Positions 39,274 to 47,258 of a DNA stretch of 47,258 bases are shown in pieces (positions within the stretch are counted from its first letter, which is position 1; the number at the start of each line of letters is the position of its first letter). The notes under the pieces were generated by a model. The model saw only the letters and a program-made list of their open reading frames with translations. It was not told the origin of the DNA and ran no database searches. The position numbers and the translations under genes were made by a program. Source of the DNA: Catenulispora pinisilvae (GTDB lineage Bacteria > Actinomycetota > Actinomycetes > Streptomycetales > Catenulisporaceae). Where the stretch lies: the NCBI RefSeq assembly GCF_015356865.1, contig NZ_JAAFZA010000061.1, forward strand, positions 1-47,258. The letters are read 5' to 3'.

Positions 39274-40839
39274 TCAGCGCCTGTGCAGGGTCTGCAACGC
39301 CTCGACAAGGACCTTGGGGTCGTGCTGGCCCTTGTAGACGGGCTTGGGCCCGGTGTCGAGGTTCAGCAGGGCGGCCACGGCGGTCTGGGCGGTGCGGACC
39401 GAGTACTCGACGGTGAACACGACGTCATCGGGGACCTCGGCGTACTGGCCGATGAACGCCAAGTTGGTGGAGCCGGCCGGGACGACGTCGGGGCGGTCGC
39501 CGTGCGAGCGGACGAGGAACTGGCTGGTGATGTACGGCATGAGCGCCGGCCGGACGATCGATCCGTCCAGGATCTGCTCGCGCTCGGCGAAGTCGAGATG
39601 CCGCAGCACCTCGTCCAGAATCTCCCGGCCGGTGCACGCCGACATGTGCTTGTTCACGAAGTCGCCGTCCTTGTCCGGGAACAGGGCGTATCCCCACCAC
39701 ACGAACGTGTCGGCGGGCTGCTCGCGGAAGTGCGGCTGATGGTTCAAGACGATCGTCAGCAGCCACTTCGAATCCTTGAACGTGATCAGGCCGCCCTTGC
39801 CGGCCTCGCTGCCGGAGAACTCCTCCATCAGCTTGAAGAACATCGGATCCTTCGTCGTGACGGTGAACGACTCCCAGGTCGAGTCCGGGACGCTCGACGT
39901 GAACACGCTCGGGTTGCCGAGCCCGGGACGCTTCGCGGCGAGAGACTCCCACAGCGCCCACGAACCGCTGGCGGCCGCCGTGTCCAGGACGGCGGCGGTG
40001 TCGGTGGAACCGAGGGTCGAGTTCGCCGTCATCGACCCGTTGGTCACCAGGACCAGATCGTCGCCGGCCAGCGGGATCTGCTCGGCCTTCCCGGCCCGCT
40101 CCCAGGTGAGCGACTCGGCGGTCAGGGCCTTGCCGTCCGCCAGGCCGATGTCGGTGACGCGGGTGCCGAGCTGGACGGTGACACCCTGGTCGGTCAGCCA
40201 TTTCAGCAGCGGCCGGACGATCGAGTCGTACTGATTGAACTTGGTGCGGTAGATCCCGGACATGGTGTCGAAGGTCTTGAACAGGTGGACGAACCGGTTG
40301 AGGTAGCGCCGGAACTCGATCGCCGAGTGCCAGGGCTCGAAGGCGAAGGTGGTGCACCACATCGCCCAGAAGTTCGTGGTGAAGAACTCGGGATGGAACA
40401 GATCCGAGATGCGCTTGCCGTCCAGCATCCGCTCCGGCGTGGCCACGCACTTCACCAGCTCCAGGCGGTCGCGCTCGGTGAACGTCATCGAATGGGCGTC
40501 GATGACCTTTCCCTCGGCGTCGACCAGGCGGGCGTGGTCGTCCCAGGCGAAATCGTCGTGGAACGCGAACGTGTCCTCGGTGACCGACTTGGTGGGGTCG
40601 TCCAGCGACGGGATGGAGGCCAGCAGATCATAGGTGCACTGGAAATGCAGCTCGAACATCCGGCCGCCGCGCATCGTGTAGCCGGTCTCCGGCGACCCGG
40701 ACGCGTCCAGGCTGCCGCCGACGCGGTCTTGTTCGTCCAGAATCACGATGTCCGCCCCGGCGAACCCACCGTCGCGGATGAGGAACGCCGCCGCGGACAG
40801 GGACGCGATGCCGCTGCCGACCAGATACGCCTTCGCCAT
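39274..40839 (-). CDS. ohyA: Oleate hydratase (myosin-cross-reactive antigen family)
   Basis: This 521-aa FAD-binding protein has a Rossmann dinucleotide motif at the start, AYLVGSGIASLSAAAFLI (residues 4-21). Family blocks include GGRMFELHFQCTYDLL, WAMWCTTFAFEPWHSAIEFRRY (positions roughly 175-196), YDSIVRPLLKWL and a late LAFIGQYAEVPDDVVFTVEYS. The enzyme adds water to the C9-10 double bond of oleic or related acids, giving 10-hydroxystearate, which can detoxify host or soil fatty acids. FAD plays a structural role. The ATG at 40839 starts a few residues before the nucleotide-binding strand, as in other family members. It is convergent with the NB-ARC regulator, with stops only eight bases apart, and lies downstream of the helicase gene. 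Confidence 0.94.
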   Translation of the reverse strand: MAKAYLVGSGIASLSAAAFLIRDGGFAGADIVILDEQDRVGGSLDASGSPETGYTMRGGRMFELHFQCTYDLLASIPSLDDPTKSVTEDTFAFHDDFAWDDHARLVDAEGKVIDAHSMTFTERDRLELVKCVATPERMLDGKRISDLFHPEFFTTNFWAMWCTTFAFEPWHSAIEFRRYLNRFVHLFKTFDTMSGIYRTKFNQYDSIVRPLLKWLTDQGVTVQLGTRVTDIGLADGKALTAESLTWERAGKAEQIPLAGDDLVLVTNGSMTANSTLGSTDTAAVLDTAAASGSWALWESLAAKRPGLGNPSVFTSSVPDSTWESFTVTTKDPMFFKLMEEFSGSEAGKGGLITFKDSKWLLTIVLNHQPHFREQPADTFVWWGYALFPDKDGDFVNKHMSACTGREILDEVLRHLDFAEREQILDGSIVRPALMPYITSQFLVRSHGDRPDVVPAGSTNLAFIGQYAEVPDDVVFTVEYSVRTAQTAVAALLNLDTGPKPVYKGQHDPKVLVEALQTLHRR

Positions 40840-41021
40840 GGCTGAGTCCCGCTCTCCTCGGTTCACGCGTCACCGACACACAACGGGGCCGACGGTATGT
40901 GCGTGCGCTACCAAGCGCGCCAGATCCACGCATTCGGGCTACCGGACACCCACCAGGGCGAACCGCGCCGGCTAGAGCACCCGATCGACGCGGGCACCAT
41001 CGCCGCCCGCCACCGGACGGC

Positions 41022-42719
41022 TCATCGATCCCGGTCCCGGCGAACGATCGGCCGACGCCCCTTGATGGTCGCGCGCCGCAGCACCTGAATGACCTCCTCG
41101 ACCGCGTCCTGGGGGACCTCGACCAGGGAGAAGCGGTCGGCGATCTCGATCGCCCCGATGTCCCGGCCGCTGAGCCGCGACTCGCCGGCGATCGCGCCGA
41201 CCAGGTCCTGCGGCCGGATGCCCGCTGCCCGCCCCGCCCCGACGAACAGCCGTGCCGTGCCCGCGCCGGGCTGGCGCCGCTCCCGGCGTCCACCTGACGC
41301 CCGGCCGTCAGGCGCCCGGCCACCAGGCACCGCACGCTGCGCCTGCGACCGCTCGGGCACCGCCACGTCGGGGATGTCCTCCTCGTCCGTCGCCGAGCCG
41401 CCCGCCTCGTGCACCAGCTTCACCGCGGCCAGGGCCACGTCCATCACGTCGAACTCGTCCGCGAGGGTCTCCACCACGACCCGGAACCGGTCGAGGTCTG
41501 CGTCCTCCAGCAGGCTCTCCCGCAACGCGGCCTGAGTCAGCTCCAATCGGCGGGTACGCAGATCGGCGACGGTCGGCACCTTCTCCACCGGGATGCGCCG
41601 CCGGATCGTCCGCTCGATGGACTTGAGCATCCGGTGCTCACGCGGCTCGGCCAGCGTGATGGCCACGCCTTCGCGGCCGGCCCGGCCGACCCGGCCGATC
41701 CGGTGCACGTAGGACTCGGGGGCGGAGGGCACGTCGTAGTTGACCACGTGCGTCAGCTGCTCGACGTCCAGTCCGCGGGCGGCGACGTCGGTGGCGACCA
41801 GCAGATCCGCGGTCCCGGCCCGCAGCCTTCCCATCACCCGGTCCCGCTGTTCCTGGCTCAGGCCGCCGTGCAGCGCCTCCGCGCGGTACCCGCGGCCGTT
41901 GAGGGTCTCGGAGAGCTGGTCGACCTGCTCGCGGGTCCGGCAGAAGACGATCGCGGCCTCCGGCGCCTCCACGTCCAGCACCCGGCCGAGCGCGGCCGCC
42001 TTCTGCGCCCGCGGCACCACGAACGCGATCTCCCGGACCCGCGGGGCCTCGCCGGCCGCCGGCTCCTCGCGCTCGATCCGCACCCGGACCGGATCCTTCA
42101 AGTGCCGCCTGGCCAGGGCGTCGATCCGGCGCGGCATCGTGGCGGAGAACAGCACCGTCTGGCGCTCGGACGGCGCGTTGTCCAAGATCGCGTCGATGTC
42201 CTCGGCGAACCCCATGTCGAGCATCTCGTCGGCCTCGTCCAGGACCACGGTCCTGAGCCCGTCCAGACGCAGCGTCCCGCGCGCGATGTGGTCCAGCGCC
42301 CGGCCCGGCGTCGCCACCACCACGTCGACACCGCGTTGCAGCTCCCGCAGCTGCCGGACGATCGGCTGCCCGCCGTACACCGGCAACACCCGGACGCCGA
42401 GCCCGGCCCCGTAGCGGTGGACCGCCTCCGACACCTGCATGGCCAGCTCCCGGGTGGGCACGAGCACCAGGCCGGCAGGATCGGAGCCCTTGCGGTCCCG
42501 CGGGATGTGCTGGATCACCGGCAACGCGAACGCGGCGGTCTTCCCGGTGCCGGTGGCGGCCTGCCCCAGCAGATCACGGCCGTCCAGCAGGCTCGGGATG
42601 GTCTCGCGCTGGATCGGCGTGGGCTCCTCATAGCCGAGCGCCGACAGGGCGTCCAGGATCTCCGGTTTCAGACCGAGGTCAGCGAAACCGGCCTGCTCCT
42701 CGGCGGTGGCCGTTGCCAT
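41022..42719 (-). CDS. deaD: DEAD-box RNA helicase with C-terminal DbpA-type RNA-binding domain
   Basis: This 565-aa protein carries the full helicase set: Q motif (FADLGLKPEI, EEPTPIQ), GQAATGTGKT, PTRELAMQ, TPGRALDH, VLDEADEMLD, SATMPRR, then LLVATDVAARGLD and YVHRIGRVGRAG. An Arg/Gly-rich linker precedes a DbpA-like RNA-binding domain at about 490-560 (RLFVGAGRAAGIRPQDLVGAI, IGAIEIADRFSLVEVP). It remodels ribosomal or messenger RNA, often during cold stress. The ATG at 42719 has GAAGGG six bases upstream; the longer frame to 42857 overlaps an untypical leader sequence. The preceding 182 bp toward the oleate hydratase hold no gene that I can support. Confidence 0.95.
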   Translation of the reverse strand: MATATAEEQAGFADLGLKPEILDALSALGYEEPTPIQRETIPSLLDGRDLLGQAATGTGKTAAFALPVIQHIPRDRKGSDPAGLVLVPTRELAMQVSEAVHRYGAGLGVRVLPVYGGQPIVRQLRELQRGVDVVVATPGRALDHIARGTLRLDGLRTVVLDEADEMLDMGFAEDIDAILDNAPSERQTVLFSATMPRRIDALARRHLKDPVRVRIEREEPAAGEAPRVREIAFVVPRAQKAAALGRVLDVEAPEAAIVFCRTREQVDQLSETLNGRGYRAEALHGGLSQEQRDRVMGRLRAGTADLLVATDVAARGLDVEQLTHVVNYDVPSAPESYVHRIGRVGRAGREGVAITLAEPREHRMLKSIERTIRRRIPVEKVPTVADLRTRRLELTQAALRESLLEDADLDRFRVVVETLADEFDVMDVALAAVKLVHEAGGSATDEEDIPDVAVPERSQAQRAVPGGRAPDGRASGGRRERRQPGAGTARLFVGAGRAAGIRPQDLVGAIAGESRLSGRDIGAIEIADRFSLVEVPQDAVEEVIQVLRRATIKGRRPIVRRDRDR

Positions 42720-42878
42720 GACAGACCCTTCGTCATCCAGATCGCACTTTCCCGACACACCCCCGCCGCTGCCAGTATCCCGTGAATGATCGCGCCGCGC
42801 AGCCGCCGGTAGGTCGCAGAGCGCACAATACCGACCGATCGAGTGGCTTTCGACCACGGGGTCGGTTGGGTACGGGTC

Positions 42879-44579
42879 TCAAGACCGGCCCACGATCGCC
42901 TCCGGATCGTTGGCCGGGGTTCGTGCGGTGGTCGACGTGGCTGCGGTAGTCGAAGTGGTCGCGGTGGTCGACGTAGTCGCGCCGGTCTGCGCGCTCTTCG
43001 CGGCCGCCGCTGTGGGATCGATGTACGCCGGGGCCGGATCGGGCTCGGGAGCGCAGGTCTTGGCGATGAAGCCCTTGCCGTTCGGCAGGGTGCCGTCCCG
43101 CAGATAGGCGATGAACGTGTCGTCGAGGCAGGCGTCGCCGTGGAAGAGGATCTCGTGGAAGCTGCCTCCGTTCTGGACCACCAGCTTCGAACTCGGGAGG
43201 GCCTGGTGCATCGCGACAGCGCCCGCATACGGTGTCGCCGGGTCCTCGGTGGCCTGGAACAGCAGCACCGGCGGCAGGCCCTTGCCGGTGATCGGCAGGC
43301 GGCCGGCCGTGTTGCCCTGGTAGGGCCAGAACATGCAGGCTGCGTTGTACCACATGTTGTTGTAGGTGTAGAAGGGCGCGACCGCATTGACCGCGGCCTG
43401 GTCCTTCTTCCAGGATTCCCAGTCCCGGGGCCAGGCGTTCTCAGTGCACTGCACCGCGTTGTAACTCGGGAATGAGCCGTCGTCCGGGCCTGGGGCGGCG
43501 TAGCGGTTGTAGGCGATGTTCAACGGCCGGGTGTCGTGGTCGACCTGGTAGGCCGAAAGGACCGTCGCCATGCGGGGCCAGCGCAGGAAGTTGTAGCCGC
43601 CGCCGTAGAACGTGTCCTCGAACTCGGCCGGGCCGATCTTGCCCGGGGCCGGGGAAGCGTCGACAGGGTTCGTGCGCAGCGCCTGCTCGACGGCGTTGTA
43701 GTTCTTGATGACGGCGTCGGGGGTGGTGCCGAGGTGGTAGACGTCGTCGGCCTTGGCGGTCCACTCGGCGAAGGCCTCGAAGCGGCGCTGGTGTTCCTCG
43801 TCCTGCAGGATGTTGTGGTCGTACCAGGTGATCGTGGGCCCGACGATGCTGTCCAACACCATGCGCCGCACATGCGAGGGATACAGCTGCCCGTAGGTGG
43901 AGCCGAGCGAGGTACCCCACGATCCCCCGTAGAAGGAGATCTTCGAGACGTCCAGTGCCCGGCGAATGCTGTCCAGGTCGCGCGCGTTGTCCACGGTCGT
44001 CATGTGCGGGAGCAGCCAGCTCCAGTTGGCCGCGCAGTCGGCCGCGTACTTCGCGTCCTTCTCCAGCCAGGCCTGCGAGGTCCCCTGCGACACCTGATAG
44101 TCCGGGCGCTCAGCGTCGAAGTAGCTCGCATCGCAGGTCACGTGGGGATCACTGGCGTTGGTGCCGCGCGGGTCGAATCCGATCCAGTCGTACTCCGAGG
44201 CCACATCAGCCGGCATCTGTCCGGCGATGTACGCGGGCATCCACAGGCCGCTGTCACCCGGGCCGCCGGGGTTCAGCAGGATCGGCCCCTGCTGCTTGGC
44301 CTTGGGTGCGGTGGCCGGCAGCCGGTCCACCTTGATCTTGATTTTCTGGCCGTGCGGCTTGCTGTAGTCGACCGGGACTTCCAGCATGGCGCATTGCAGA
44401 GCAGGCGTCGTCGGGTCATTGCACGACGCCCAGTTCAACGTGCCCTGGCCGGTGTCCTTGGCGGCTTCGGCCTGAAGCGCGGCGTTCGGGTCGGCCAGTG
44501 CCGCGGACGCGGGTACGGCGCAGATGGCGGCGACGGTTGCTATAGCGGCGGCAATGGCGATGACCGCGGTCTTCTTCAT
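42879..44579 (-). CDS. Exported alpha/beta hydrolase, tripeptidyl aminopeptidase (TAP) type
   Basis: This 566-aa secreted serine hydrolase has a signal peptide at residues 1-28 (MKKTAVIAIAAAIATVAAIC, cleaved near ALA). The oxyanion motif NPGGPGDSG is at 103-111, the nucleophile S220 is in SFYGGSWGTSLG, and the TAP C-terminal region has the aspartate in ATEDPATPYAGA and the histidine in GGSFHEI. Family members release N-terminal tripeptides from extracellular proteins. The C-terminus is a Thr-rich repeat tail (ATTSTTATTST type). The ATG at 44579 has GAAGGA upstream. It is downstream of the collagenase on the same strand (76 bp gap), so the pair may be coexpressed for protein breakdown. Confidence 0.92.
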   Translation of the reverse strand: MKKTAVIAIAAAIATVAAICAVPASAALADPNAALQAEAAKDTGQGTLNWASCNDPTTPALQCAMLEVPVDYSKPHGQKIKIKVDRLPATAPKAKQQGPILLNPGGPGDSGLWMPAYIAGQMPADVASEYDWIGFDPRGTNASDPHVTCDASYFDAERPDYQVSQGTSQAWLEKDAKYAADCAANWSWLLPHMTTVDNARDLDSIRRALDVSKISFYGGSWGTSLGSTYGQLYPSHVRRMVLDSIVGPTITWYDHNILQDEEHQRRFEAFAEWTAKADDVYHLGTTPDAVIKNYNAVEQALRTNPVDASPAPGKIGPAEFEDTFYGGGYNFLRWPRMATVLSAYQVDHDTRPLNIAYNRYAAPGPDDGSFPSYNAVQCTENAWPRDWESWKKDQAAVNAVAPFYTYNNMWYNAACMFWPYQGNTAGRLPITGKGLPPVLLFQATEDPATPYAGAVAMHQALPSSKLVVQNGGSFHEILFHGDACLDDTFIAYLRDGTLPNGKGFIAKTCAPEPDPAPAYIDPTAAAAKSAQTGATTSTTATTSTTAATSTTARTPANDPEAIVGRS

Positions 44580-44655
44580 CTCGATCCTTCTATGGGGATG
44601 GACGCCCGTGGGCCGGGCGGCTTGTGACCGCCCGGCCCACGCTTCGACAGCGGTA

Positions 44656-47019
44656 TCAGTACTGAGTGGATACGGTGACTCCGCTGAAGTCGGAGACCGC
44701 ATACAGGCTGAGGTACCGGTAGCCGGCCGTGGCGTTCGTGACGGTGATGCTCTGGGTGGTTCCGGAGTTCGTGGAACTGGCGGTGTAGGAGTTGGGGCCG
44801 GCCCAGGTGTCCGGGTCGTAGTAGAGGGCCGCGTTACCGGTGCCGCCGCTGGTGGCGACGGTCAGCGTGCTGGTGCCGGCGGGCAGGTCGACCCACAGGT
44901 AGTCGGTGTTGCCGGCGGTCGCCGACTGGTTGGAGCGGGAACAGTTCTGGCCCATGGCCTGCGGATTGGAGTCCGAGCAGGCCGGCGGGGTCGTCCCGCC
45001 GCCGCCGTTGGCGATGGTGTCGAGCCAGGAGTTGAAGTCGGCGTCGTAGCCGGTGCCGATGCTGTTGTAGACCGCGTAGCCGGCGGTGTAGTCACCGGTG
45101 CGGAAGTCGCTGAGCATGTTGTTGATGACGTCGGGGTGCTTCTCGAACATGTAGCGGACCGCGAGGTAGCCCCACGGGTAGGTTCGGGTGGTGTCGTCGA
45201 CGGTGTAGTTGTTCTGGAACAGCTGGCTGAGGGTGTAGGTGTGCTTGGCCGCCTCAGTGGCCGCGTCGGTGTCGGTGACCCCGCGGTAGGAGTACGAGAC
45301 GTACTCGGCCTGGCCCTCGATCCACCAGACGTCGTTCACCGCGATCTGGCTGCCGAAGTCGCCCTTCATGTCGTAGATCGACTGCTGGATGTGGGCGAAC
45401 TCGTGGTTGAGGTTCCAGGCGTTGGCCGTGAAGCCGTTGTCCGTCGGCTCCTGGTAGAGGATGGAGTAGGCGACGTTGTTGGGATCCGTCGGCTCGCCGG
45501 TCAGCGTCTCGCCGCCGTTGTCGGTCGAGTTGCCGAAGATGGCCCACGAGTAGGTGACGTAGTCGGCCCGGCTGCCGTAGATGACCATCTTGACGTTGAA
45601 GTACTGGCCGGGGATCGGCCCGGTGGCGTGGTCGAGGTTCTGGAAGTACGGCACCTCGTTGGCCAGGCTGGTGCAGACGTCGCTCTGCTGCTGCGCCGTC
45701 AGCGACTCGGCCATGATGGTGAAGTTGCTGCACGGGTAGGAGATCGGCAGCGAGGCCGCGGTGAGCTGCGCGGTCAGGTTGCAGGTGCCGTAGTACGAGC
45801 ACTGCGACGGGTCGTCGTACTGGCCGGTCTGGTAGGCGACGTGCACCCAGAGGCTGGCGGTCGGGCCGGTGATCGAGGAGGCGGTGAGCAGCCCCTTGGC
45901 CAGCGGCCGTATCTTGCTTTGCAGCGCAGTGATCCCGACCATGCGGGCCAGGTCGTTACCGGCGTTGCTGTCCAGGACGTCGTTGTCCCCGCCCAGCAGG
46001 GACAGGTGGTTCAGCGCGAAGGTGGACAGCGCGTCGGCGACGGCGGGATTGGCCGTGACGGCCGTGACGAACGCCGGGTTCCAGGTTCCGTTCCACAGCG
46101 GCGTGTAGACGTTGTTCAGCTCGTTGTCCATGGTGGGGTAGGCATCCCACGCGCTGGTGTAGCTGTTGAGGATGTGGCTGTAGACGTCCAGGAAGTCGCC
46201 CTGCAATTGCGAGCTGTCAGTCGTGATGACCGCCTCGCCCAACACCTCGCCGTTGCCGGCGCTGACATCGCTGAAGTGCGGGCTGTTGAACAGCGTCGTG
46301 AGCCCGGACTTGATCGCGTCGGAGAGCGTGGAGTCGTAGGCGGGGACTCCGGAGTTCGGCTGCGACTGGACGTAGTAGCCGGCCCGCATGAAGTACAGCA
46401 GCTCATACAGACCAGTGGAGTCGTCGCCGGTGTAGGACGCCGCCGAGGCGCCCACACCGTTCGCCACCGTGACCATGTTGGCCTCGTTGAACACCGCGCT
46501 CGCGTCCGACCCGCTCAGCGAGAACAGGGGGTTGATACAGGCGACCCAGTCGACGGACTCGATGTAGGAGACCAGCGCGGCGCCGCTCTTATCAGCGAAG
46601 TCGGCGGTGGTACACGAAGTCACCGCGGCCTTCGTGGACGACGTGGCCTTCGTGGACGACGTGGTCGTGCCGCCGGCATGCGTCGCCTTGCGCGCCGTCG
46701 CCGATCCCGGCGAGGGTGCGCTTGCCGCGAGCTTCACGGGAGCGCCACGGAGCACAGCGGGTTCGGGCGTGGTCCGATCCGCGGTCTGCTGCGTGTCGAC
46801 AGCGGTGTCCGCACCCGTCAACGGCGGAGTCTTGGCGGCGTGCGGTGTCGCCGGGGCGTGCGTTGTCACCGACGCGTGCATTGTCACCGGGGCCTGAGCC
46901 GACGGATGCGCCGACGGATGAGCGGCTGCGGAAGCGGGGTTGGCCAGCAAACCGACGACGAGGCCCGCAGCCGCCACTGCCGCGGCCATGATTCTGGGCA
47001 GGGGTGATCGATGGGGCAT
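44656..47019 (-). CDS. M9-family microbial collagenase (gluzincin metallopeptidase)
   Basis: This 787-aa secreted metallopeptidase has a signal peptide at residues 1-33. A low-complexity Ala/Thr/His/Ser region (35-130) includes repeated SSTKAT blocks. The M9 N-terminal helical domain runs to about 420. The catalytic zinc motif is HEFAH (H539, E540, H543), and the third ligand E568 lies in WWIEGQAEY, 25 residues after the second histidine, as expected for this family. A prepeptidase C-terminal (PPC) domain occupies about 690-787. It degrades collagen or gelatin-like proteins outside the cell. The ATG at 47019 has GAGGGAGC just upstream. It heads a leftward pair with the TAP-type hydrolase. Confidence 0.93.
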   Translation of the reverse strand: MPHRSPLPRIMAAAVAAAGLVVGLLANPASAAAHPSAHPSAQAPVTMHASVTTHAPATPHAAKTPPLTGADTAVDTQQTADRTTPEPAVLRGAPVKLAASAPSPGSATARKATHAGGTTTSSTKATSSTKAAVTSCTTADFADKSGAALVSYIESVDWVACINPLFSLSGSDASAVFNEANMVTVANGVGASAASYTGDDSTGLYELLYFMRAGYYVQSQPNSGVPAYDSTLSDAIKSGLTTLFNSPHFSDVSAGNGEVLGEAVITTDSSQLQGDFLDVYSHILNSYTSAWDAYPTMDNELNNVYTPLWNGTWNPAFVTAVTANPAVADALSTFALNHLSLLGGDNDVLDSNAGNDLARMVGITALQSKIRPLAKGLLTASSITGPTASLWVHVAYQTGQYDDPSQCSYYGTCNLTAQLTAASLPISYPCSNFTIMAESLTAQQQSDVCTSLANEVPYFQNLDHATGPIPGQYFNVKMVIYGSRADYVTYSWAIFGNSTDNGGETLTGEPTDPNNVAYSILYQEPTDNGFTANAWNLNHEFAHIQQSIYDMKGDFGSQIAVNDVWWIEGQAEYVSYSYRGVTDTDAATEAAKHTYTLSQLFQNNYTVDDTTRTYPWGYLAVRYMFEKHPDVINNMLSDFRTGDYTAGYAVYNSIGTGYDADFNSWLDTIANGGGGTTPPACSDSNPQAMGQNCSRSNQSATAGNTDYLWVDLPAGTSTLTVATSGGTGNAALYYDPDTWAGPNSYTASSTNSGTTQSITVTNATAGYRYLSLYAVSDFSGVTVSTQY
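46628..46663 (-). repeat. 18-bp tandem repeat in the collagenase linker
   Basis: Two copies of GCCTTCGTGGACGACGTG encode repeated SSTKAT hexapeptides in the flexible region before the catalytic module. Confidence 0.8.
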
Positions 47020-47258
47020 GGTGCTCCCTCGGGAATGGGTGGCGCCTCCGGGCGAGTGCGAGGCGTGATACGTAACATTGCACTGAGATGGATAGCGGGC
47101 AACGGGCTGAGATACAGCACCTCGCGGCTGTCGATCACAACATCGGCGGCGGAGGTGGGGGTGAACCGGTGCGGGTTTGATCCGGACCGCAGCGCTGTGG
47201 GCGGTTCGGTTTGAACGGGTAGGAGGCCTCTTTTTCGGGCGGGTGGAGTTTGCGGGGT
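47020..47258. other. Upstream region of the collagenase gene, to the window end
   Basis: I see no supported gene in these 239 bases. A 67-codon open frame on the plus strand lacks a ribosome-binding site and protein-like composition. The collagenase promoter should lie here. Confidence 0.5.

Noticed and set aside
40840..41021. Short plus-strand open frames between oleate hydratase and helicase
   Set aside because: They lack ribosome-binding sites and extend antisense into the helicase gene; nothing supports translation.
44524..47007. 827-codon open frame on the plus strand
   Set aside because: It is the antisense shadow of the M9 collagenase, whose zinc site and signal peptide are clear; the plus-strand product is Gly/Val/Arg-rich without domain features.

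Overview
High-GC DNA, roughly 70% G+C, with GTG/TTG starts, S/T- and A/P-rich exported proteins, a PknB-type kinase, a LAL-type LuxR regulator, an NB-ARC/TPR regulator and a bacterial nitric oxide synthase. This points to a filamentous soil actinomycete (Streptomyces/Catenulispora-like). The genus is an inference. The first 13 bases match the end of the Nextera/Tn5 mosaic-end adapter, so position 1 is very likely a contig end carrying untrimmed adapter.

Layout. 1-3839: a truncated metallo-beta-lactamase-fold hydrolase divergent from an MmyB-like regulator, then a 501-bp inverted pair of hairpin-bearing repeat units filling the space between convergent genes, a SAM methyltransferase and a GrpB-family protein. 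4279-7430: a secreted ribosome-inactivating protein (ricin A-like N-glycosidase) whose stop codon is shared with a convergent orphan KdpE-like response regulator, and a nitric oxide synthase oxygenase divergent from that regulator. 7480-8952: two lipoproteins, one a cyclophilin. 9056-17895: a secreted-protease locus (LAL regulator, small acidic peptide, S53 sedolisin, large exported partner). 18000-19978: an unusual EthD-BrkB fusion divergent from a LysR regulator. 20164-22088: a three-gene block of unknown function.

22130-26203 holds three amidohydrolases arranged around a MarR regulator with a palindromic operator. 26264-33265 reads leftward: Ser/Thr kinase, then a TNT (NAD+ glycohydrolase-like) protein with two immunity-like N-terminal repeats, a 15-bp minisatellite, and an exported GH65 trehalase-type enzyme. 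33486-36269 is a MarR/DHA2 transporter/isochorismatase-fold operon behind a large dyad. 36312-39265 pairs a small secreted Cys-rich protein with a divergent NB-ARC regulator. 39274-47019 is leftward: oleate hydratase, DEAD-box helicase, exported tripeptidyl-aminopeptidase-type hydrolase and an M9 collagenase.

The overall theme is secretion and degradation of polymers (S53, M9, TAP and GH65 enzymes, a cyclophilin lipoprotein) with secreted or intracellular toxins (RIP, TNT) and many local one-component regulators. Short tandem repeats with units of 15 or 18 bp recur throughout, mostly in frame inside exported or membrane proteins. I see no tRNA, rRNA, CRISPR array, intact transposase or prophage.
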